A DNA stretch of 64,000 nucleotides from Methylorubrum suomiense. Its GTDB lineage: Bacteria; Pseudomonadota; Alphaproteobacteria; Rhizobiales; Beijerinckiaceae. Location: assembly GCF_022179765.1 (NCBI RefSeq), contig NZ_BPRE01000005.1:248001-312000 (forward strand). The letters are read 5' to 3'. Positions 55,970-63,718 of the stretch are shown in pieces. The position numbers and the translations under genes are program-made. Each line of letters begins with the position of its first letter. Position 1 is the first letter of the stretch. Under the pieces are notes generated by a model. It worked only from the letters and a program-made list of their open reading frames with translations. It had not been told where the DNA came from and made no database searches.

Positions 55970-56592
55970 TGGCCGAACGGGCACAGGCGGCGGGGCTCAT
56001 GGAGCGGGGCTGTCCGGCCCATTGGCCGGACATCGTGATCCGGCCCTCGTCGGATGCCGACGTGCCGGCGATGATCGCGATCTACGAGCGCCACATCCGA
56101 AAGGGCGTCGGGGATACCGGCGACTTCGAGGAGGAGCGCCTCCTGCCCGACGAATTGAAGCGGCGGCGCAAGAACATGCGCAGCAAGCGCCTGCCCCATC
56201 TCGTCGCCGAGCGGGACGGGCAGGTGGCCGGCTACGCCTATGCGGTGCCGTTCCGCAAGCGCCCGGCCTACCGCTTCACCCTCAAGCACTCGATCTACGT
56301 GCACCCGGACCACCTGCATGCGGGCATCGGCCGGCGCCTCCTGCCGGCGCTGATCGAGGCCTGCGCGGCCGGCGGCTACCGGCAGATGATCGGCTATATC
56401 GACGCGAAGAACGAGGCGTCCCTGCGCTTGCACGAAGCCTGTGGGTTCGCCCGCGTCGGCTATCTCCCGGCCATCGGCTACAAGTACGGGCGCTGGAGCG
56501 ACAGCGTGATGGTGCAGTGTCCGCTCGGCTCCGGCGCCGACGACCAGCCCCAATCCTGGCGCAAGCCGGAGCCGGCCGGCCCGGCGGAGTGA
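55969..56592 (+). CDS. GNAT family N-acetyltransferase (phosphinothricin acetyltransferase-like)
   Basis: This 207-residue acetyl-CoA-dependent enzyme has IRPSSDADVPAMIAIYERHI, LVAERDGQVAGYAYAVPFRKRPAYRFTLKHSIYVHPDHLHAGIGRRLLPALIEAC (the acetyl-CoA loop is HAGIGRRL) and NEASLRLHEACGFARVGYLPAIGYKYGRWSD, typical of the phosphinothricin/amino-acid acetyltransferase group. Translational coupling to the amino-acid decarboxylase suggests it could acetylate the diamine product, which is inference. Confidence 0.9.
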   Translation: MAERAQAAGLMERGCPAHWPDIVIRPSSDADVPAMIAIYERHIRKGVGDTGDFEEERLLPDELKRRRKNMRSKRLPHLVAERDGQVAGYAYAVPFRKRPAYRFTLKHSIYVHPDHLHAGIGRRLLPALIEACAAGGYRQMIGYIDAKNEASLRLHEACGFARVGYLPAIGYKYGRWSDSVMVQCPLGSGADDQPQSWRKPEPAGPAE

Positions 56593-56632
56593 ATGCCGGC
56601 CGGACGTGCGCGATCCGGTTCCCAACCCATCC

Positions 56633-56745
56633 CCCTCATCCTGAGGTGCCCGTGAAGCGGGCCTTGAAGGAGGGTTCCAGTCTGCTCGCGATCCCTGGAG
56701 CCCTCCTTCGAGGCGACGCTGCGCTCGGCGCCTCAGGATGGCGGG
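56633..56745. repeat. Nested palindrome, copy 2
   Basis: The outer 5' arm CCCTCATCCTGAGGTGCC (56633-56650) is identical to copy 1 at 21481. The 3' arm (about 56728-56745) has diverged (GGCGCCTCAGGATGGCGG). The inner arms contain gaaggaggg (56666-56674) and ccctccttc (56701-56709). It lies between the GNAT gene and gspG. Confidence 0.8.
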
Positions 56746-56763
56746 GTGTGATCGGAATAGGTT

Positions 56764-57225
56764 TCAATTGCTGGTGACGTCGCTGGCGTCGTCGGTGCCG
56801 CCGACCTTCATGTCGCTGCCGAGGGAATAGATCTCGTAGGGTTTTCCGCCGGAGCCGGGGGAGCGATAGAGGTAGGGCTGGTTCCACGGGTCGATCAGGC
56901 CGCGGGCATCCCGCAGATAGGGGCCGCGCCACCCCGCGCCGGTGGACTGGACGAGGGCCTGCAGCCCCTGCTGGCCCGTCGGATAGGTGCCCTGATCGAG
57001 ATAATAGAGTTCGACCGCTTGGGCGATGTTCTTGACTTGGATGCGGGCCGTATCGCCGCGCGCACGGCCGAGATAGCCGAGCACCTGCGGCGTCACCATC
57101 GTGGCGATCATCCCGATGATCGCCAGCACCACCAACAGTTCGACCAGTGAGAACCCTGCCTGGTCAGCGTCGGACCGGGTGACGATACATTGGTCGTCCC
57201 GAGTCGCGTCGTCCGTCATCATCAA
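56764..57225 (-). CDS. gspG: Type II secretion major pseudopilin GspG
   Basis: The GspG pseudopilin forms the periplasmic pseudopilus that drives export through the outer-membrane secretin. The 153 residues have a ~24-residue charged leader and the prepilin site AG/FSLVELLVVLAIIGMIATMV with Glu5. Other features are QVKNIAQAVELYYLDQGTYPTGQQGLQALV and the C-terminal GSGGKPYEIYSLGSD, which carries the calcium-site region. Other secretion genes are near but on both strands, with gspF truncated at 59040. Confidence 0.93.
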   Translation of the reverse strand: MMMTDDATRDDQCIVTRSDADQAGFSLVELLVVLAIIGMIATMVTPQVLGYLGRARGDTARIQVKNIAQAVELYYLDQGTYPTGQQGLQALVQSTGAGWRGPYLRDARGLIDPWNQPYLYRSPGSGGKPYEIYSLGSDMKVGGTDDASDVTSN

Positions 57226-57393
57226 TCCCGCTCCCGTCCGTGGGCAGAATGGCGACGATTTCCAAACAAGCCCTGACTAGAGCCGACAGCTCGCCGTTCC
57301 CCTGGATTTCTTGATATTTGATATTTGTTATCGGATTCCTGCGACGGTCCCGACCGAACCGGCGGGCTGTGCCCCGCGCCCGTGCGAGCGCCC

Positions 57394-58254
57394 ATGTCAT
57401 CGGCCCTGCATCCGCAACCAAAGCGTTGGATCCGGCCCGTCGCAGTGGTCGCGCTCGTCCTGCCGCTGCTGCTGGTCGCCGTCCCGGCCAGCGCGGCCGA
57501 TGCGGCACCGAAAGTCCTGACCCTTCCTCTGCCGGCGCCGTTCCCGCCGATCCGGGTCCTGACCCTCTTCGTCGGCCTCCACCTGATCGGCCTGTGCTTC
57601 GGGCTCGGCGGGGCGACGATGCTCGATTTCTGGATCCTGCGGTGGATGCGCTGGGGTGGCCTGCCGCCGGAGATTGCCCGCACCTTCCTGTTCGTCAGCA
57701 AGGTCGTTTCGGTCGGAATCGTCCTGCTCTGGATCTCCGGCCTCGGTTTCCTCGCCCTCTACAGCGTGGAATCCCCGGAGAAGCTGTCGAACCCCAAGCT
57801 CCTGGCGAAATTTATCATCGTTCTGGTCCTGACCGTGAACGGCCTGCTGATCCACGCCCTCGTCCTGCCGAGCGTCCTGCGGGACGTGAGCCGGCCGATG
57901 TTCGAGGGCGTGTCGCACCTGACCACCATCGTGTTCCTCGTCTCCGGGGCGGTCTCCGGCGTCTCCTGGTACGCGGCCTTCGCCCTCGGGCTGATGCGCG
58001 AGCTGAACGGTCGCGTCTCCACCGCGCTGCTGCTCTCCCTCTGGCTGGTGGCGGTCGTCACCGCCGCCCTCGGGGCCTTCGCGTTCTGGCAATACCTGCT
58101 CGCCCGCAGCGCCCGCGGCGAGATGGCGAAGCCCTCCCCCGACTCGCGCCCGCTCGATTTCGGCGATACGCCCCCGCCCCATCCGATGCGGGCGGTGCCG
58201 ATGACCTTCACCCAGGTGCCGGAGAGCCGCATCGTGCTCATCGGCCGACGCTGA
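57394..58254 (+). CDS. Multi-pass membrane protein of unknown family
   Basis: This 286-residue protein has an N-terminal signal or anchor (VAVVALVLPLLLVAVPASAADA), then about six transmembrane segments (e.g. VLTLFVGLHLIGLCFGLGG, KVVSVGIVLLWISGLGFLAL, AKFIIVLVLTVNGLLIHALVL, TIVFLVSGAVSGVSWYAAFAL, VSTALLLSLWLVAVVTAALGAFAFW). It is encoded 9 bases before the prepilin peptidase gene and divergent from gspG, suggesting a secretion-linked role. Family not recognised. The ATG at 57394 is preferred over TTG 57325. Confidence 0.75.
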   Translation: MSSALHPQPKRWIRPVAVVALVLPLLLVAVPASAADAAPKVLTLPLPAPFPPIRVLTLFVGLHLIGLCFGLGGATMLDFWILRWMRWGGLPPEIARTFLFVSKVVSVGIVLLWISGLGFLALYSVESPEKLSNPKLLAKFIIVLVLTVNGLLIHALVLPSVLRDVSRPMFEGVSHLTTIVFLVSGAVSGVSWYAAFALGLMRELNGRVSTALLLSLWLVAVVTAALGAFAFWQYLLARSARGEMAKPSPDSRPLDFGDTPPPHPMRAVPMTFTQVPESRIVLIGRR

Positions 58255-58263
58255 ACCCCGCGC

Positions 58264-58740
58264 ATGACACTCGATCCCGGCGCCCTTCTCCTGGCCTTCC
58301 TGCCGCTGCCGATCACGCTGGCGCTGAGCCTGATCGACCTGCGTCGCCGGATCCTCCCCAATCCCCTCAATCTCCTGCTGTTCAGTCTCGGCCTCGCCGT
58401 CGCGGCCTTGCGCAACCCGGATGCGCGCATTCTGGCTGCCTGCGTCGCACAATCTGCGGCGGCGTTCCTGTTGCTCTGGGGCCTGCGCGCCCTCTACGCC
58501 CGGCTGCGCGGCCGGACCGGCCTCGGCTTCGGCGACGTGAAGTTCGTCGGCGCCGCGACCGCCTGGATCGGGCTCGGCGGATTGCCCTTCCTGATCCTGA
58601 TCGCCAGCATGACGGCCCTGGTTGCCCTGGCCGGGGCGGCCCTTGCCGGCCGGCGCGTGACCCGCACGTTCCGCTTGCCGTTCGGGCCGTTTCTGGCGAT
58701 CGGGCTGCACGCCGCCCTGCTCGCGGGACACGTGCCCTGA
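58264..58740 (+). CDS. A24 family prepilin peptidase (short form)
   Basis: This 158-residue aspartyl membrane peptidase has the two catalytic Asp motifs: SLIDLRRRILPN near residue 25 and GFGDVKFVGAATAW (GxGD) near residue 83. Four to six transmembrane helices surround them. It lacks the N-terminal methylase domain of full-length GspO/PilD, like the CpaA/TadV short form. It probably processes GspG. It is a separate transcription unit or coupled to the preceding membrane protein gene. Confidence 0.9.
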   Translation: MTLDPGALLLAFLPLPITLALSLIDLRRRILPNPLNLLLFSLGLAVAALRNPDARILAACVAQSAAAFLLLWGLRALYARLRGRTGLGFGDVKFVGAATAWIGLGGLPFLILIASMTALVALAGAALAGRRVTRTFRLPFGPFLAIGLHAALLAGHVP

Positions 58741-58805
58741 CGCTCCGTCGCCCTCAAGCCCCGACGAGCGGTGCGCGGTTGATCCCGACGCCCGAGACCC
58801 AAACA

Positions 58806-58825
58806 CCGAAGGACCGTCCCTTCGG
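58806..58825 (-). terminator. Hairpin after gspF
   Basis: CCGAAGGA and TCCCTTCGG segments form an 8-9 bp stem around a short loop just past the gspF stop on the minus strand, followed on that strand by a T/G run (gtgtttggg). It is a plausible terminator for gspF and, on the other strand, for the prepilin peptidase gene. Confidence 0.5.
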
Positions 58826-58827
58826 AC

Positions 58828-59040
58828 CTACTGCGCCAGTTGGCCGACGCTGGTGATCGCCCCCATCACCGAGATGATCAGACCGCCGATCAGGCCGCCG
58901 ACCGTCACGGTGACCAGCGGGGTCATCAGCGCCAGCAGGCGGTCGATGCGCTGGCGGGTCTGGGTCTCGTGCATCTCCTCGGCCCGGAACTGGACGCCGA
59001 GCGGATAAACCGCCGCAGCGCCGAAGCCGAGCGCGGTAGC
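58828..59040 (-). pseudogene. gspF: 3' fragment of gspF, cut by the integrated element
   Basis: The last ~71 codons of a GspF-type inner-membrane platform protein are present on the minus strand (QFRAEEMHETQTRQRIDRLL, then ALMTPLVTVTVGGLIGGLI, then stop at 58828). Homologous coding ends at about 59040, where AT-rich DNA begins; the frame meets a stop at 59050-59052. There is no start or N-terminal part in the window. The break coincides with the integrase side of the element, so insertion into gspF is the simplest explanation. The remaining 5' part should lie at the other element border. Confidence 0.72.
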
Positions 59041-59149
59041 TAAAAACCATTACCAATCATAGGCTTGAGCATATGTACAACGTACGCACGAAGCTAGTGA
59101 AAACGATTGTTCGACGGTTCTGTCACACTTGGGTCACAACGGACGGCAG

Positions 59150-60187
59150 ATGGCTACGATCAGAAAGCGTAACGGCAAATGGCAGGCCCAAGTCCGTATC
59201 AAGGGTTCAGGGGCCCTATCGCGAACGTTCCTGACGAAAGCAGATGCACAAGCTTGGAGTCGGTCCCTTGAAGCAGAAGCCGTTCGACGTGGACTGCCGG
59301 TCGGGTTGAAAGTTCTCGACTCAATGACAGTAAGTCATATCCTTATCCGATATCGCGATGAGGTTACGCCAAACAAACGTGGAGCGGTAAGAGAATACGT
59401 TGCGATTCGGGTGATGCTAAGATCGGACATATCCAAAACTAAACTATCATCTCTCTCAGCTGCGGTCGTAAATAAATACATCAAGAACCGCCTAGCTACC
59501 GTTAAACCCGGAACAGTTCGCCGAGAACTAAGCATACTACAACACGCACTTGGAGTATCTCGCAACGAATGGGAGCTTCCTTTACAATCCAATCCAGTCG
59601 CAATGTCTAAAAAGCCGCAGGCTGCTGAAAGCAGGACTAGACGACTAGAGGCGGGCGAATGGGAATGCCTGCGAAATGAGTGTGCACAATCCGGGAACGC
59701 GCAGTTATTGCCTATGGTGGAACTCGGTATTGAAACTGCAATGCGACGGGGTGAAGTATTATCTCTGCAATGGAAAGACATCGACTGGAACAAAAAAACG
59801 CTTCTCATACATATAACGAAGAATGGTCACGCTCGGACGATCCCACTCACGCCCAGAGCACTACAAATCATCGAGGCGCAGCGGTCGATAAAGCATCATT
59901 CGGACTCCCGTATTTTCCCAACAACAGAAGCTGCAATAAAGATGGCTTGGCGTCGGGTTATTCGTCGCTGTTGTCTTATAGACTTTAAATATCACGATCT
60001 TCGTCACGAAGCGATAAGCAGATTTTTTGAGCTAGGATTAAGCATACCGGAGGTTGCTTTGATCAGCGGGCACCGTGATACGAAGATGCTGATGAAATAC
60101 ACCCATATTCGGCCTGAGAACGTGAGCCAAAAGCTTTTAAGGCTGACCGAGGCCGCCGCTATTGTCTTGTCCAGCAACAGAGAATAA
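59150..60187 (+). CDS. Tyrosine-type integrase
   Basis: This 345-residue site-specific recombinase has an N-terminal arm-binding part (ATIRKRNGKWQAQVRIKGSG), a core-binding SAM-like domain (TVSHILIRYRDEVTPN...) and the catalytic domain with Arg in ETAMRRGEVLSL, Lys in ITKNGHARTI, HDLRHEA, SGHRDTKMLMKY and the nucleophile Tyr in MKYTH. The start at 59150 (MATIRKRNGKW) is typical; an upstream GTG is less likely. It catalyses integration/excision of the element; the enzyme type fits integrases of P4- and satellite-like islands. Confidence 0.93.
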   Translation: MATIRKRNGKWQAQVRIKGSGALSRTFLTKADAQAWSRSLEAEAVRRGLPVGLKVLDSMTVSHILIRYRDEVTPNKRGAVREYVAIRVMLRSDISKTKLSSLSAAVVNKYIKNRLATVKPGTVRRELSILQHALGVSRNEWELPLQSNPVAMSKKPQAAESRTRRLEAGEWECLRNECAQSGNAQLLPMVELGIETAMRRGEVLSLQWKDIDWNKKTLLIHITKNGHARTIPLTPRALQIIEAQRSIKHHSDSRIFPTTEAAIKMAWRRVIRRCCLIDFKYHDLRHEAISRFFELGLSIPEVALISGHRDTKMLMKYTHIRPENVSQKLLRLTEAAAIVLSSNRE

Positions 60188-60773
60188 TGCCAAGCAACTG
60201 ATTTGGGCATGCGACCTATGCACTATGTTTGTTGGACGCGATTGAATGCAATCGCGCAACACCAGTCGGACCAATATATCAAACACCGTCTTTACCAATG
60301 CTTCTTTACGCTGGTAAAATCTTCCGACTTTGCAACGTTAACGCAATCGCTCTGCAACGGCTGTTATATAAGCAGGTTATTAGTGAAAGTATATCTTCAA
60401 CCGCTTCTCTTATAACAAGCTGAAAGCCTTTAATATCGCAAATCATCCGCGCTCGTATTGTCCGATATTTGTGCAGGATCGGACAAACGAACTCGCACTG
60501 ATCTTACCTGAGCAGCTATCGTTTCTGACGTCGAACCATATGCAGCTATTTGAGGCGCGCGTTCCGGCATAATCGTCCTCCCACCCTTGGCTACTATTCT
60601 TTTGTGAACATTGCTCTGTCATTACTGACTCACTGATTAGCGCTCTCGGCGCACAATATCAGCTATCAGCAAGGATGATTGCCATATTATTGCGGCGATG
60701 AGAACTCACGTATTTGCATACTGAGTTTATGTCGGCAATGTATTGCATTTTTACAGGATGATCAACGCACAAA
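60188..60773. other. AT-rich gene-poor stretch in the element
   Basis: These 586 bases show no credible gene; two short frames (60203-60415, 60229-60423) lack ribosome sites and are not protein-like. The stretch contains the inverted repeat at 60458-60486 and repeated atcagct units near 60656-60668. As the leader of the helicase-primase it is a candidate replication origin or regulatory region. Not verified. Confidence 0.5.
60458..60486. repeat. Perfect 8-bp inverted repeat, possible operator or origin iteron
   Basis: TTGTCCGA (60458-60465) and TCGGACAA (60479-60486) are perfect complements around 13 bases, giving arm centres 21 bases (two helical turns) apart, which suits binding by a dimer. 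Located ~290 bases before the helicase-primase gene. Confidence 0.5.
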
Positions 60774-63296
60774 ATGTATAATCAAACCCAAAACACCGGC
60801 AGACTTGCAGCTTCAGACGAGATTTTAGACAATAATACTCACGAATGGCAGTCCAAAGACTGTGTGTTTTATTATGACTCTCGTAGGGCTGGCGGCGGAA
60901 AGACGTATGATATTGTAAGCGCAGCCTGTCAGCGAGCAGCAAGAGGGCAAAAGTGCCTTATTGTTCAACCAACAACTCGACTGATCGACGAGACGTTCCA
61001 AGAGGTTAGCTTTCGATTTCCACTGATAACCGTGCACAAGTTTCATTCAGACGATGGGAACAGTGTCAATGTAAGTTCAAGGGTTATGGCTTACCTCAAC
61101 AATGCCGATCTTGGCGGGGTAGTGTTGTTTGTCAGCCATAGAACTCTCATCAACCTACCTTACTTTCACCGAAGGAAAGATTGGGCAGTATTCTTGGACG
61201 AATGCCCGAATGCGTTTGAAACTTTTGATGATCGCCTTCCGGTCAACCACACTATCATCACTGACCACGTTCAGCTTGTTGACTTCGCCAGCGCATATAG
61301 TCGTGTTGAAGTTACAAATCACCATGCTTTGAGTATGACTGCGCGAAATCAAAGCCAAGACTCCATTTTAGCACAAGTGCAAGACTTAGCGAAAATCCTA
61401 GTTTCACCCAACTATGATAGCTACGTTAATATCGAAAAGTTCGAAACTCTTAAAAGAAAATCTTCAAATGACGGACGACTATCAATCTTCTCAATCCTAA
61501 GTCCGAATCTGCTGAGAGGCTTCGACCGCGTTACGATATCCGCCGCAAGGTTTGAGGATACATTTGCCTACCATCATTGGTCCAAATCAGGTATTAAGTT
61601 GAAGAAATCTCGCGAACTACACTCAGACACTACTTCTCTTATCCACCCCTACAATCCAAGCATTGCGATTTACTACGGGTACGAAGTTAGATATTCAAAG
61701 TATCTACGTGATCGTCTTGGTGGCGATAACACACCAATAATCGCGGCTGCAACCAAGCGACTAGGAAATGACAGATTTGTGAGAGTTGAAAACAACGATG
61801 TTAAGTTGACGAGTCCCCTCGGTAAACTGGCAGGAGATAATCTAATACCCGGCATTTCTCATGGTCTGAACTGCTACAAGGATATTCATCATGCGGTGAC
61901 TATCATTGCCGCGAACCAGACGCCAGAAGCAAGTAGGTTCCTGAGGGAATACTTCGATTTCGACGATGATAAACAGTTCACTGCATTCACCAATCACAGT
62001 GTATATCAAGCGATTTGCCGAACATCCATCCGCCAAAATGATCAAGCCCATAACAAGATTTGGATAGTTGCCTCTAAAGACACAGCCGACTGGTTAAGTG
62101 AAATCTTTCCAGGATCGCGTGTTGAATCACTTGGACTCGTTCAACCAGTGCGCAAACAGGTCGGTAGGAAGCGCACCCATAAAACTGATAATGAAAGAAA
62201 GAATGCATCCAAGAATCGTTCTCGAGTCGAGCTTTCACTCGCCTCGGGCTTCGCCCAGAACATTGATGCCTCATACTTTCAAGGGATTGATTATCTCGAG
62301 AATGGCGACGAATCAGCTATAAAAGATATAAGTCATTTCGTCGCCCGATTTAGGGCGTCATACTTTAGGGATTATTTTTCAACTGATCCATATGTCATCT
62401 GCAAAACGGAAAGTCAGTTCATCACATATCTAAGGGACCATTCTAAAAATGTATACACAAGCAAAAACGAAATACCATGTGTAAGCGGTGCCATGTTTGA
62501 CGTCAATAAATCCACTGATACAAATAGAGGCAACATCAATGTCGAGTTCGTTCGAGGTATCTGGATTGATATTGAGAAGGGAACGATGACTCATGGTGAT
62601 TTCTCTCGATCATTCCCGCTTCTTCATTTTGTTGCCTATAATACTTTCAGCCACACCAAAGATAGGCCACGATTCCGCATATACATTCCAACGAGTAGAG
62701 TGATGACTGATTATGAATATAGATTGGTCTACGCTGAGATAATCTATGTCCTCGAATCAAAAGGGTATCGATCTCAGAAGCTTTTAGATGCCGCTTGCAG
62801 GAAAACCCTTGAAGGCATCTATCACGGTATTGATCACCTTCCTCACCCATGTGCTGTTTTCGCTCTACCGTGTCAGGCTCAAGACCAATCAGGAAGTTTC
62901 TTCAAGGAGTACAAGGGGGATTGCCGTATGGCGCTTGACGTAGATAGTTGGCTTATCAACCGAATCGCTCCGGACGATGATGAACTGATTGGTTCAGCGT
63001 TTGACAACTTGGATGAGGACGGTGATCTGACCATTACCCCTGACCAACAAGCGGGTATCGATGCATCTATGAATGAATGGTACCGTGTAGGAGTATTACC
63101 GGGTGAGGGTCATGATGCGCTCTTCGCCCTGTATCATTCATTGTATGCTATGAAGCTTCATCCTCGAGCGATCTCCGAACGTCTGTCCGAGGCAGCACGA
63201 TCCGCTTGTTCGCCGAAAGACAGGCAGCGGCAGGCAGACCGATTGATGACCGGGCTTAGACGCTGGCATCAGTCACGTCATCATCATTTTCTGTAA
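60774..63296 (+). CDS. Helicase-primase fusion protein of the element
   Basis: This 840-residue protein is unlike any neighbour. Residues ~30-450 look like a superfamily-2 ATPase: Walker A RRAGGGKTYD (~37-46), a strand plus VQPTTRLIDE, Walker B AVFLDEC (~138-144) and TISAARF (~254). Residues ~590-700 resemble an archaeo-eukaryotic primase: motif I IWIDIEKG (D599, E601), NTFSHT (~623-628) followed by RPRFRIYIP, and GIDHL (~685). Residues ~770-830 resemble a PriCT tail (GEGHDALFALYHSLYAMKLHPRAI). A basic linker (~460-490) joins the halves. It probably starts element replication; the domain reading is by eye. Confidence 0.6.
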   Translation: MYNQTQNTGRLAASDEILDNNTHEWQSKDCVFYYDSRRAGGGKTYDIVSAACQRAARGQKCLIVQPTTRLIDETFQEVSFRFPLITVHKFHSDDGNSVNVSSRVMAYLNNADLGGVVLFVSHRTLINLPYFHRRKDWAVFLDECPNAFETFDDRLPVNHTIITDHVQLVDFASAYSRVEVTNHHALSMTARNQSQDSILAQVQDLAKILVSPNYDSYVNIEKFETLKRKSSNDGRLSIFSILSPNLLRGFDRVTISAARFEDTFAYHHWSKSGIKLKKSRELHSDTTSLIHPYNPSIAIYYGYEVRYSKYLRDRLGGDNTPIIAAATKRLGNDRFVRVENNDVKLTSPLGKLAGDNLIPGISHGLNCYKDIHHAVTIIAANQTPEASRFLREYFDFDDDKQFTAFTNHSVYQAICRTSIRQNDQAHNKIWIVASKDTADWLSEIFPGSRVESLGLVQPVRKQVGRKRTHKTDNERKNASKNRSRVELSLASGFAQNIDASYFQGIDYLENGDESAIKDISHFVARFRASYFRDYFSTDPYVICKTESQFITYLRDHSKNVYTSKNEIPCVSGAMFDVNKSTDTNRGNINVEFVRGIWIDIEKGTMTHGDFSRSFPLLHFVAYNTFSHTKDRPRFRIYIPTSRVMTDYEYRLVYAEIIYVLESKGYRSQKLLDAACRKTLEGIYHGIDHLPHPCAVFALPCQAQDQSGSFFKEYKGDCRMALDVDSWLINRIAPDDDELIGSAFDNLDEDGDLTITPDQQAGIDASMNEWYRVGVLPGEGHDALFALYHSLYAMKLHPRAISERLSEAARSACSPKDRQRQADRLMTGLRRWHQSRHHHFL

Positions 63297-63346
63297 CAAC
63301 CAAGGATTACCCGAGAATATAATGCTCGGGTTATCCCGAAAATACA

Positions 63347-63718
63347 CTACTTTGTGACACCTAAATCTACTTTTCTGTCGTTCGACGACTTAGAAACTGT
63401 GCCTATCGTCATCTCCCAATCAAGGTCGGCCAGGGTCGAACCATCTAGACCGATGCGGATACCTCGATTGGGAGCAAGGTTGATGATGATTGAAACCGGT
63501 CGTCCGAACGATGGGAGTTCCGTGCCCCCATATCGATCAAGCTTGGCCTGTAGTCCTGCCAATGCTTGATCGATGTACGTGTCTTCCGGCTGCGACAGGT
63601 CGAAATCGATACGTTTTAGATTCACCGCTCCTATCGCCCATATCGTCATAAGCGACGTGGGCGGCCAGTTCGCTGTCTCGATCACGGCATAGGGGATGAA
63701 GGGTTCGTCACTCATCAT
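63347..63718 (-). CDS. Unknown protein coupled to an ADP-ribosylglycohydrolase
   Basis: This 123-residue soluble protein begins MMSDEPFIPYAVIETANWPP. It shows alternating strands (SLMTIWAIGAVNLKRIDFDL, SIIINLAPNRGIRIGLDG) and one helix (DTYIDQALAGLQAKLDRYGG). Its ATG overlaps the TGA of the upstream glycohydrolase (ATGA), so both are translationally coupled. No family was recognised. A partner, target or immunity role is possible from context but is inference. Confidence 0.55.
   Translation of the reverse strand: MMSDEPFIPYAVIETANWPPTSLMTIWAIGAVNLKRIDFDLSQPEDTYIDQALAGLQAKLDRYGGTELPSFGRPVSIIINLAPNRGIRIGLDGSTLADLDWEMTIGTVSKSSNDRKVDLGVTK

Noticed and set aside
54146-55984. 612-residue minus-strand frame opposite the decarboxylase
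   Set aside because: Overlaps a complete PLP decarboxylase; no motif.
57308-57330. Tandem tgatatt repeat near the start of the membrane protein upstream region
   Set aside because: Only two units; no spacer structure, so neither a CRISPR nor a meaningful satellite.
60203-60423. Two small plus-strand frames (70 and 64 residues) in the element
   Set aside because: They overlap each other, lack ribosome sites and have no recognisable domain; better treated as intergenic.
63306-63340. acccgag/ctcgggt inverted repeat after the helicase-primase as a terminator
   Set aside because: The stem is short, with a mismatch and no T-run in either direction, so I did not list it as a feature.
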